Origin: Photorhabdus bodei
GTDB lineage: Bacteria; Pseudomonadota; Gammaproteobacteria; Enterobacterales; Enterobacteriaceae
Assembly: GCF_003287735.1 (NCBI RefSeq)
Contig: NZ_NSCM01000030.1
Span: 1 to 53,995, forward strand
Reading direction: 5' to 3'
DNA: 53,995 nt
Under the pieces are notes generated by a model. The model worked only from the letters and a program-made list of their open reading frames with translations, was not told where the DNA came from and did not search any database. A program made the position numbers and the translations under genes. This document shows positions 17,340 through 24,788 of this stretch, in pieces; position 1 is the first letter of the stretch; the number at the start of each line of letters is the position of its first letter.

Positions 17340-17650
17340 GCATTTCTGTCCACATTTCAGCGCTGCCCATTTTGTTATTCCTTAGTTAATCTTTCCTAGG
17401 AAAGTGGTAAAATTCATTGTCAATAAAATATTTAAGGTGTCACGGTTTCGAATAATAATTCTCAACTCTAATTTCTGAGATTAATGTTAACTTGTTGATA
17501 AGTATCAAAAAACGATAAGGAGAATGAGCGGTATATCCTGTTATAATTGAATCTTAAGTTTTATGCCGGTTGCATTAATTCATAAAAATTTACTGAATGT
17601 TTAATAATAGATTAAAAGTTAAATTATGTGGTTTAATTTTTAATTATTTA

Positions 17651-17777
17651 TATACCCGTCATCTTTCAAGTTGCCTCTTTGTTGGCTGCGCTCACTCACC
17701 CCGGTCACATAGTTTGCTATGCTCCCGGGGATTCGCTCCCTTGCCGCCGCGATGCATCTTGAAATCCATAGGGTATA
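17651..17777 (+). repeat. ERIC element upstream of the Tad2-like gene
   Basis: A complete ERIC, '+' orientation, ending 16 bp before the start codon of the next gene. The ribosome site (AAGGA) lies just beyond the element. Confidence 0.92.
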
Positions 17778-17793
17778 GATATAAGGAAATAAT

Positions 17794-18624
17794 ATGTCTG
17801 AAGTTATGAAACCTGAAAATGAATGTCCGTTTGATCCTAAGCAATATGAATGTCACAGTGTTATCGCTCCGGTTGGTTCTTTTTCTTGGGCCCTGATTCA
17901 ATTAAAGCTACGCAAACTTGTCGCTCGTTCTGTTTGGAGTGATAAAAAGATGTATTTGGCTATTGTTCCTCGTGTGAATGATTTAACAGTAGAAGAAGGC
18001 AGTGCTTACGCTGTTGATGGTGTCGCCGTTGGCACTAAATATGATTACTTGACGCATATTGATCTACGCAATGAGCACGGTAACTTTGTACCGTGGCAGC
18101 CAACACAAGAAGATATGATGGCTTGTGATTGGAATTTTTTTGAAGATAAGGTAAAGGCTGAACCAGAGTCAGATGATATGTTGGTTTTCGATCTTAAATC
18201 AGAGTTTGGCGAAAAAGCTGGATATTATGGATATTTGAGTGAAAATAAAATAAGTGACTCTAATGCCGCTCCCATAGGGACTTTAACTATTATCCAAAAT
18301 AAGATAGATATTAAAAATATTTTAATATTCCATACTGTTGAAAATCCAGGTTATATTCATTTTTCTGTATCCTTTGATGAAGTTAATTCTCAAAAGGTGA
18401 AAGAATTATTTAAGAAAAATCTTTATGTCAAAGTTGACAATATAACCTATAATCTTGGAACAAGCCCAGAATGGAGTTCAGATATAACAAATTCCACATC
18501 CGGTGTTTTATATAACAATGACCCGCCCAATAATCCACATAAAGTGGATACTGAAAAACTAGGCAGAATTATAAAGCAAACAGGTGTAACTAAGCGTTTT
18601 TACTTAAATTGGAGTGATGCATAA
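17794..18624 (+). CDS. DUF2829 / Tad2-like protein with extra C-terminal domain
   Basis: This 276-residue protein is not part of the flagellar system. Residues about 25-115 resemble the DUF2829 domain: a short helix (FSWALIQLKLRKLVARSVW), the K-x-M-Y-L-x-I-V-P strand, and a W-x-P-T-Q-E-D-M-M-A-C-D-W motif. DUF2829 is the fold of Tad2, a phage protein that sequesters the Thoeris signal molecule. Phage Tad2 proteins are usually under 100 residues; here about 160 further residues of unknown type follow. The gene is AT-rich, sits between fliE and the fliT end, and is preceded closely by an ERIC with AAGGA 8 nt before ATG. Acquisition by transfer is likely; an anti-defence role is inferred from the domain only. 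Confidence 0.6.
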   Translation: MSEVMKPENECPFDPKQYECHSVIAPVGSFSWALIQLKLRKLVARSVWSDKKMYLAIVPRVNDLTVEEGSAYAVDGVAVGTKYDYLTHIDLRNEHGNFVPWQPTQEDMMACDWNFFEDKVKAEPESDDMLVFDLKSEFGEKAGYYGYLSENKISDSNAAPIGTLTIIQNKIDIKNILIFHTVENPGYIHFSVSFDEVNSQKVKELFKKNLYVKVDNITYNLGTSPEWSSDITNSTSGVLYNNDPPNNPHKVDTEKLGRIIKQTGVTKRFYLNWSDA

Positions 18625-18999
18625 GAATAAATAATTCAAATCTACACCCTAAATTCAAGGCTGCGCTCCTGCGTGGTCTTTTTATTTTTCACAATCAACT
18701 TAAATCACAGGGCTACATATAACAATTCATTAATATCTATTAGTCACGATGAGGATGGAATATGAAGAACAATCCTGATTTGTAGACTGGGATATTATAA
18801 GGTTTTAAAGACGCTTAGCCTCATTTAAGTCAGAAATGTAAAATACCTTTCATTGACATATAAGATACTGAGAATGAAAAGCAACACACTATTTAATTGC
18901 CAAGGTTTCTTATAATCTGAATTGAAATCAATACATCCTAAACCAAGCTCACAAAGGGGTAAATAATGGTGATGAAAGTACATCACCTTTATTTCTCAA
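18625..18999. other. AT-rich spacer, no gene seen
   Basis: 375 bp between the Tad2-like gene and the fliT stop. I see no gene, repeat or convincing terminator in it. Confidence 0.5.
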
Positions 19000-19374
19000 T
19001 TACTTTTGTTCCGTAGAGTTCATAAGAGTATGATAGGGTTCAACAGGGAATTGGCCGTAGCTATCATTTAATAATTGCTGTTGGCTTGCTTGTTTGATGA
19101 GTTTACTTAATTCATCAAGTCTTTTCTGTAGTAGTTTTTTAATCTCATTTTCATTATCTAAAATTATCTGCAAAATGTTGGTCATTTTTTGCTGTAACGA
19201 AAGAGAAGTCGTCGATGATATTGAAGAGTGGCTGATCACTTCTACTGCTTTGAGGTAGGTGATTTCCATATCAACAAGTTCATCCCATTTTTCATTTTTA
19301 GCTAAATTAAGCATTTGCTCACTTAAACTTAGGATCTGTTGGTAAGCTGACAAAAGATCCATTTTATTATCCAT
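19000..19374 (-). CDS. fliT: Flagellar chaperone FliT
   Basis: This 124-residue helical protein occupies the fliT position after fliD and fliS. FliT is the export chaperone for the cap protein FliD and, in Salmonella, an inhibitor of FlhDC. The start at 19374 (MDNKMDLLSAYQQIL) overlaps the fliS stop by one base (TAATG). Sequence similarity to E. coli FliT is modest, so the name leans on context. Confidence 0.88.
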   Translation of the reverse strand: MDNKMDLLSAYQQILSLSEQMLNLAKNEKWDELVDMEITYLKAVEVISHSSISSTTSLSLQQKMTNILQIILDNENEIKKLLQKRLDELSKLIKQASQQQLLNDSYGQFPVEPYHTLMNSTEQK

Positions 19375-19784
19375 TAAACAATATCCTGACTGGCGTTGTA
19401 ATGAGGGCCAATTTGCCGCCAAGCGTCTGAAATCTCGGTGAGTAACTTTATTACTTCGGTAATGGCTGGCTCATCATTGCGTAAATTAGCGTAGAGTAAA
19501 CGTTGGGTCATATAGTCGTAAAGGGAAGCGAGATTGTGTGCCAGCTCTCCACCTTTTTCATTATCTAACCCCTGTTTGAGGCCATTATCGATGATATTGA
19601 TCGCTTTGGAAATAGCTGCGCCTTTTTCCGCGATATTACCTTGTTCCATCAGAATAATTGCTCGACGTAGGGCGCTAAGCGCCCCGTTGAACAAAATCTG
19701 AATCAACTGATAGGGGGAGGCGTTCATAATTTCGCTCTCCACATCTATCTGGGCATATAATTGACTTGCCGAACGTTGATACAT
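19374..19784 (-). CDS. fliS: Flagellin chaperone FliS
   Basis: This 136-residue four-helix protein has typical motifs (YAQIDVESEIMNASPYQLIQILFNGAL, GLDNEKGGELAHNLASLYDYM). It binds the flagellin C-terminus and prevents premature polymerisation. It lies 12 bp after fliD in the fliDST operon. Confidence 0.97.
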   Translation of the reverse strand: MYQRSASQLYAQIDVESEIMNASPYQLIQILFNGALSALRRAIILMEQGNIAEKGAAISKAINIIDNGLKQGLDNEKGGELAHNLASLYDYMTQRLLYANLRNDEPAITEVIKLLTEISDAWRQIGPHYNASQDIV

Positions 19785-19796
19785 AATTTCCTTTAA

Positions 19797-21218
19797 TTAT
19801 CTCATTTGCTGTAATTGTGAGAGGAAGCTACCGGTTTTTCCCAAGGAAGAGACCATTTTATCCAGTTGTGAAAATTGGCGTTTATAACGTTCAATTGTTT
19901 CGTTAATATTCTGTTTCGTCCTGTCTACTTGTTGATCAAGGTTTTTTAGACGTTTGCTAATGCCATTAGTCGCGGTAACTAAAGTACCTTCATGACTATC
20001 CAGAGCATCTTTTAATAGCTTATGTGTTTGGGTGGCAAAACCCGTTTCTTTACCGTCACCCATAAAGAATGCTTTTACATTAGCCGGTTTTTCTTTTAGA
20101 TTTTTTTCCAGTTTTTCGTTATCAATTTCCAGCTTGCCGTCAAGTTTTTGTTTAATGCCCAGTTTATTCAGGGTTGGAATATCATTAGCCGCCTGAGAGC
20201 TGAAAATCTGGCTTCTTAGCTGGTTCTGTATTCCGCGTAATGTGCTGTCACCTAATAAAGCACCATTATCTTTCGACGGTTCTTCACCCTGTTTTACTGG
20301 CTTAAATTTGGTCAGTGAATCAAATGTCGTTTGTAATTCATTATAAGTATCAACCCAGTTTTTAATCGCCTCTTTCATCGGCTCAATATCACGGGATATG
20401 ACCAAAATTTCTGGCTTATGTTCCCCAGGGTTATCTTTATCCTCGGTCGTTTTTTTGAGATCCAGTTTAACGCCTTCGGGTGCATCGGTAATATGGTTTG
20501 TCTGACGTACAATTGGGATTTTATTAACGGTCAAGAGGGCATTTTTCGCTTCAACCGTTTGAGTGAGTTTACTCGTTGTACCCGGATAGTCTAGAAATTG
20601 ACTGAGTTTGTTATCGCCTTCAACTTTGATGGTCATCACGGATTCAGTGCCCGCTTTTTTAGCCGTTAGCACTAAATAGTTTTCGCCATCTTTGGCTTTA
20701 ATAATACTGGCGTTGACATTACCTTCCTGCTTATTAATGGCATCACGGATCTCAATAATGGATGTTTGTCCGTCTGTCAGCTCGATTTTCATCGGCTTTT
20801 TTTCGCCAGGTTGAGTAATGGTAATTGTTCGGGTTTTACCTTCGCCCAAAGTTTCACCCATATACTCTTTGATATTACTGACTTCTTCTGTCTGTAATGA
20901 TTGTGCTTGTGCCAATTGTTTAACTTCAATGCTGTAGTTACCTGGGCTGGCTTTAGAATCCGTACTGGCAACGAATGCATCATGTTTTTCGCTGGCAGTG
21001 GTTGTGCTAAGTTTATCGAACTTTTTCAGTGACTCAGACGCGGTTTCCAGCTTTTCTAAACTGCCTTTTAACGTACCAAAAGCGGTTAGCTTACCTTTAT
21101 AACTGGTTTGCTGTTGTGTCAGAGGGACTAAACGCTTTTGTTCTGCTGCCTGAAGTTTATCCAATATAGAGCCCAAATCCATCCCCGACCCGGCGCCTAA
21201 TGAAGAAATGCTAGCCAT
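19797..21218 (-). CDS. fliD: Flagellar filament cap FliD
   Basis: This 473-residue protein has the N-terminal SISSLGAGSGMDLGSILDKL segment and a C-terminal coiled coil (QQVDRTKQNINETIERYKRQF). It forms the pentameric cap under which flagellin polymerises. It is expressed from a sigma-28-type promoter at 21257-21283 and is the first gene of fliDST. Confidence 0.97.
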   Translation of the reverse strand: MASISSLGAGSGMDLGSILDKLQAAEQKRLVPLTQQQTSYKGKLTAFGTLKGSLEKLETASESLKKFDKLSTTTASEKHDAFVASTDSKASPGNYSIEVKQLAQAQSLQTEEVSNIKEYMGETLGEGKTRTITITQPGEKKPMKIELTDGQTSIIEIRDAINKQEGNVNASIIKAKDGENYLVLTAKKAGTESVMTIKVEGDNKLSQFLDYPGTTSKLTQTVEAKNALLTVNKIPIVRQTNHITDAPEGVKLDLKKTTEDKDNPGEHKPEILVISRDIEPMKEAIKNWVDTYNELQTTFDSLTKFKPVKQGEEPSKDNGALLGDSTLRGIQNQLRSQIFSSQAANDIPTLNKLGIKQKLDGKLEIDNEKLEKNLKEKPANVKAFFMGDGKETGFATQTHKLLKDALDSHEGTLVTATNGISKRLKNLDQQVDRTKQNINETIERYKRQFSQLDKMVSSLGKTGSFLSQLQQMR

Positions 21219-21256
21219 TTATTGACTCCTTTATTAGTAAATCTTTATTGAACCGG

Positions 21257-21283
21257 TTATCGGTAATTTTTTAGAAAAGTTTA
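21257..21283 (-). promoter_or_regulatory. Sigma-28 (FliA) promoter of fliDST
   Basis: On the minus strand: TAAACTTT (-35), an 11-bp spacer, ACCGATAA (-10). This is very close to the consensus TAAAGTTT-N11-GCCGATAA and lies about 40 bp before the fliD start. Confidence 0.85.
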
Positions 21284-21388
21284 CTAATAAAAATAATTTT
21301 TCTATGGTAGGAATAGTCGTGAAGAACCGACGCTGTTTGGCTTATCAGTACAGCGTGATAAAAAAGAAAAAGTTTTTTCAAGAAAAAT

Positions 21389-21415
21389 TAAAGGTTCTTT
21401 GAGGAGCGCCGATAA
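21389..21415 (+). promoter_or_regulatory. Sigma-28 (FliA) promoter of fliC
   Basis: TAAAGGTT (21389-21396), an 11-bp spacer and GCCGATAA (21408-21415) give one mismatch to the consensus, about 78 bp before the fliC start. Confidence 0.9.
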
Positions 21416-21492
21416 AACTGTTGGCGGTGATGAACACCGTGGGTAAAACCCAAACTTATATATCGACTTGATTTTAAAAAGGAACTCTAACT

Positions 21493-22560
21493 ATGGCACA
21501 AGTCATCTACACCAACAGCCTGTCCCTGCTGACTCAGAATAACCTGAATAGAGCCCAGGGTACTTTGGGTAGCGCTATCGAGCGTCTGTCTTCTGGTCTG
21601 CGTATCAATAGCGCGAAGGATGACGCGGCTGGTCAAGCGATCGCTAACCGTTTCACTGCAAATGTTAGAGGTTTGACTCAGGCAGCACGTAACGCTAACG
21701 ACGGTATCTCTATTGCACAGACTACCGAAGGTGCTCTGAACGAAATTAACACCAACTTACAACGTATTCGTGAACTGTCTGTTCAGGCAAGCAACGAAAC
21801 CAACTCTGCGAGTGATACCAAATCTATCCAGGAAGAAGTTGCTGAGCGTTTAAAGGAAATTGATCGTATTTCTGAACAAACTCAGTTCAACGGCGTTCGT
21901 GTTTTGCGTGAAGATAGCAAAATGACCGTTCAGGTTGGTGCTAATGATAATGAAGTTATCGATATTGATCTGAAAAAAATCGACAAAGAAGTTCTGGGAC
22001 TGGGAACATTCACTGTTTCTAAGGAAGTTCCACACGGAGAAGCAGTTACACAGGTTGACGATGGTGCAGGTGGGAAGAAAACTATCGATCATACTGCCGA
22101 CGCTAAAGTTAAGGACCTGAAAAATGTAGAAGTCTATAAAGCCGTTAAGGATGATGGTTCAGTTGATCCTGACAAATATGTTGTCAAAGGTACTGACGAT
22201 ACAGATGGCAAAGTAAAATATTTCGAAGCCACTATTGCTAAAGATGGTAAATTAACAGCAGATAAAGACATCACTGCTAAAGCATCAGAAAAGCCTTTGG
22301 AAACTTTGGACAAGGCTCTGGCAAAAGTTGACAGCCTGCGCAGCTCTCTGGGTGCTATCCAGAACCGTCTGGAATCTACCGTTAACAACCTGAACAACAC
22401 CGTTAACAACCTGAGCGCTGCTCGTAGCCGTATCGAAGATGCTGACTACGCGACCGAAGTGTCTAACATGAGCCGTGGTCAAATTCTGCAACAAGCGGGT
22501 ACTGCGGTTCTGGCTCAGGCTAACCAAGTGCCTCAGACTGTATTGTCTCTGCTGCGTTAA
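21493..22560 (+). CDS. fliC: Flagellin FliC
   Basis: This 355-residue flagellin has conserved D0/D1 ends: N-terminal AQVIYTNSLSLLTQNNLNRA and SSGLRINSAKDDAAGQAIAN; C-terminal ARSRIEDADYATEVSNMSRG through TVLSLLR. The central variable region (about residues 175-265) is short, Asp/Lys-rich and strain-specific. It is the main filament subunit, exported with FliS. It has its own sigma-28 promoter and terminator. There is a single flagellin gene in the window. Confidence 0.98.
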   Translation: MAQVIYTNSLSLLTQNNLNRAQGTLGSAIERLSSGLRINSAKDDAAGQAIANRFTANVRGLTQAARNANDGISIAQTTEGALNEINTNLQRIRELSVQASNETNSASDTKSIQEEVAERLKEIDRISEQTQFNGVRVLREDSKMTVQVGANDNEVIDIDLKKIDKEVLGLGTFTVSKEVPHGEAVTQVDDGAGGKKTIDHTADAKVKDLKNVEVYKAVKDDGSVDPDKYVVKGTDDTDGKVKYFEATIAKDGKLTADKDITAKASEKPLETLDKALAKVDSLRSSLGAIQNRLESTVNNLNNTVNNLSAARSRIEDADYATEVSNMSRGQILQQAGTAVLAQANQVPQTVLSLLR

Positions 22561-22614
22561 TTGCTCAGCTAGGGCAATATGTGAACCTGATTCACATAAA
22601 AATCCAAACAAATC

Positions 22615-22643
22615 AAGGATCGGCTCGCCGGTCCTTCTTTTTT
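22615..22643 (+). terminator. fliC terminator
   Basis: A 10-bp stem (22615-22624/22627-22636, one wobble) is followed by CTTTTTT. Confidence 0.85.
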
Positions 22644-22806
22644 AGGAGTTTATCAGGAACAGCCTAAAATTTGTGATACTATTAGGCAGACAATAAATTT
22701 CGCATAGGTGAAAAAGAAGTGTTTTTACTACATTGTTCAAACGATTGCCCTTGTTAGGGGATTGGATAATGATGGTTAGTCTCTTTTTCCAAAGGTGTCT
22801 GTTGTT

Positions 22807-23529
22807 GTGAGCGATTTGTATACCGCCGAAGGCGTGATGGACAAAAACAGCCTCTGGAAGCGCTACGTACCATTAGTTCGCCATGAAGCGTTAAGGCTAC
22901 AAGTTAGGTTACCCGCGTGTGTGGAGCTGGATGATCTACTTCAGGCCGGGGGAATCGGCTTACTAAATGCGGTGGAACGTTTTGATTCCTTACAAGGAAC
23001 CGCGTTTACCACTTATGCGGTACAACGCATCAGAGGTGCAATGTTGGATGAGTTAAGGAGCCGCGATTGGGCTCCGCGTAGCGTGCGTCGTAATGCGCGC
23101 GAAGTGACGCACATCATCCGTAAACTTGAGCAAGACTTAGGCCGTCCAGCCAGTGAGCAGGAAGTTGCTAAAGAATTAAAGATTGATCTGATAGAATATC
23201 GGCAGATACTGTTAGATACGAATAACAGTCAGTTGTTTTCGTATGACGAATGGCATGAAATTCATGGTGAAAGCTGTGAACCTGTCATTGAAGAAGGGCA
23301 TGAAACTAATCCCTTACAACAATTGCTGGAGAGTGACGTTCGTCAACGGGTAATTGAGGCTATCGATTCGTTACCTGAGCGAGAAAAAATGGTTCTGACG
23401 CTGTATTATCAGGAAGAACTTAATCTGAAAGAGATTGGCGCAGTACTTGAAGTCGGGGAGTCCCGTATAAGTCAGCTACACAGCCAGGCGATTAAACGCT
23501 TGCGGGCACGCTTAAATCCGGAAAAGTAA
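22807..23529 (+). CDS. fliA: Flagellar sigma factor FliA (sigma-28)
   Basis: This 240-residue sigma-70-family protein is nearly collinear with E. coli FliA (LYTAEGVMDKNSLWKRYVPL, ELDDLLQAGGIGLLNAVERF, LPEREKMVLTLYYQEELNLK). It directs RNA polymerase to late flagellar genes, including the fliC and fliD promoters seen here. I chose the GTG at 22807 (MSDLYTAEGV) because AAAGGTG lies at the right distance and the length matches relatives; a GTG four codons upstream overlaps that ribosome site. Confidence 0.96.
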   Translation: MSDLYTAEGVMDKNSLWKRYVPLVRHEALRLQVRLPACVELDDLLQAGGIGLLNAVERFDSLQGTAFTTYAVQRIRGAMLDELRSRDWAPRSVRRNAREVTHIIRKLEQDLGRPASEQEVAKELKIDLIEYRQILLDTNNSQLFSYDEWHEIHGESCEPVIEEGHETNPLQQLLESDVRQRVIEAIDSLPEREKMVLTLYYQEELNLKEIGAVLEVGESRISQLHSQAIKRLRARLNPEK

Positions 23530-23582
23530 CTTTTTTGCTTATTTTGTTTTTTGTTTAAGACTACACACAGGGCTTATCTCTT

Positions 23583-24095
23583 ATGTCTGTTACAACACAA
23601 AAGAAACGGCCGCTCAGCCGTTACATTAAAGACTACAAACATAGTCAAACTCATTGCTTGCATTGTCACAAGGCTCTTGACCGTATCTCTTTGGTTTTTA
23701 ATGGCCAAGTGATCAACAAAGAGTCCATCTCCGAGATGACGGAGTTGATTGATGACAAGACCTGGGATGAGCTGCAAGATAAATTTGTCGCGTTATGTCG
23801 TTTTTGCAGTGAGATTTATTGCAATAGCGAGACAGATTATTTTGACATCATGTCGTTCAAACAGTACCTGTTTGAACAGACTGAAATGAGTCATAGTACT
23901 GTTCGTGAGTATGTGGTTCGTTTACGACGTTTGGATGAATTGCTCACTTCAAGCAATTACCCTGTAAAAGAGTTCACAACAGAGAAAATTCAGGAAAAAC
24001 TGAGTGAAAAGCTGTCACAGTCGGCATTCAGTAACTACAACATTGCTTTGCGCAAGTATGAACAGTATTTGAGCTGGCAACAGGGCGGTCACTAA
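23583..24095 (+). CDS. fliZ: Flagellar regulator FliZ
   Basis: This 170-residue protein matches E. coli FliZ (RPLSRYIKDYKHSQTHCLHC, FDIMSFKQYLFEQTEMSHSTVREYVVRLRRL), a DNA-binding protein with an integrase-like SAM fold. In E. coli it antagonises sigma-S promoters; in Xenorhabdus it tunes motility and virulence genes. It follows fliA by 53 bp, as in the usual fliAZ operon. Confidence 0.95.
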   Translation: MSVTTQKKRPLSRYIKDYKHSQTHCLHCHKALDRISLVFNGQVINKESISEMTELIDDKTWDELQDKFVALCRFCSEIYCNSETDYFDIMSFKQYLFEQTEMSHSTVREYVVRLRRLDELLTSSNYPVKEFTTEKIQEKLSEKLSQSAFSNYNIALRKYEQYLSWQQGGH

Positions 24096-24133
24096 GCTGG
24101 AAATATAAACAGCAAAGAGATGATTAATTTTGG

Positions 24134-24207
24134 GGGAACACATGTTTGATGTGTTCCCTTTGGACCGCGGACAAACCACGTTAAAAATAACGAGGTTCGT
24201 TTCTTTC
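24134..24207 (+). terminator. Double hairpin terminator after fliZ
   Basis: The first hairpin is GGGAACACA/TGTGTTCCC (24134-24158). The second is an imperfect stem ACAAACCACGTT/AACGAGGTTCGT (24171-24182/24189-24200) followed by TTCTTTC. The second hairpin is a relative of the putP terminator at 30934, and the first is a near-copy of the hairpin at 24746. Confidence 0.7.
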
Positions 24208-24431
24208 ATTATGAATAATAATGCAACTCATTTTCTTCATTAATCCGGTTTAATCGCCCATCAGGGTGTGTGGAAGAATTTATACGTTGGGCAAATTACC
24301 TATTTGTTACGGGATTTTTTCTATTATTTCATTTGCTTAAAATTACAGAAGTGATGTGGGAAGTTTTTTAAATATCACAATAGGTGCCAATTTATTTTAC
24401 CTTATTATTTTTTTAGCCGTCTCAACATTAA

Positions 24432-24465
24432 TTATCCCAACATCATTCGAAATCCATAAGGTATA
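24432..24465 (+). repeat. Internally deleted ERIC remnant
   Basis: Only the two ERIC ends remain, fused: TTATCCC..CATC at the left and CGAAATCCATAAGGTATA at the right. About 90 bp of the middle is missing. Confidence 0.6.
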
Positions 24466-24466
24466 G

Positions 24467-24704
24467 AAACAAAGGCATAGCGAGAGTTCTACTCGACAAA
24501 GCGCAAGATTGGTCACGGAAAAATGGCATTAGCAGACTTGAGTTAACCGTTGCAATAAAAAACACATTGGCAATAAAGCGGTATTTGTCATCAGGCTTTA
24601 TTTTTTCTGGCATCAGAACTGGCTCACTGTTTATAAATGGTGAACTGACAGATGAATACTATATGGCTAAAGGAATATGGCTAAAGGAATATCTGAAACA
24701 ATAA
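24467..24704 (+). pseudogene. GNAT acetyltransferase C-terminal remnant
   Basis: The frame reads NKGIARVLLDKAQDWSRKNG followed by LELTV and YLSSGFIFSG, the acetyl-CoA-binding core and C-terminal strands of a GNAT N-acetyltransferase. The N-terminal half is absent and similarity starts exactly where an ERIC remnant ends. A 14-bp tandem duplication (24661-24674/24675-24688) shifts the frame near the original end. It is not functional as it stands; the substrate cannot be guessed. Confidence 0.7.
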
Positions 24705-24745
24705 TGAACCGTGGGCAAACAACCAGTGATTAAGCTAAGACTCTT

Positions 24746-24772
24746 GGGGAACACATTTTTGATGTGTTCCCC
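24746..24772 (-). terminator. Hairpin downstream of putA
   Basis: A perfect 10-bp stem GGGGAACACA/TGTGTTCCCC (24746-24755/24763-24772) lies 17 bp beyond the putA stop. No clear T-run follows. It duplicates the first fliZ hairpin. Confidence 0.55.
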
Positions 24773-24788
24773 TTAGCTATAACCGAAA

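Noticed and set aside
17389..17402. Palindrome CTTTCCTAGGAAAG as an operator
   Set aside because: An isolated 14-bp palindrome in AT-rich DNA, not near a start codon and not repeated.
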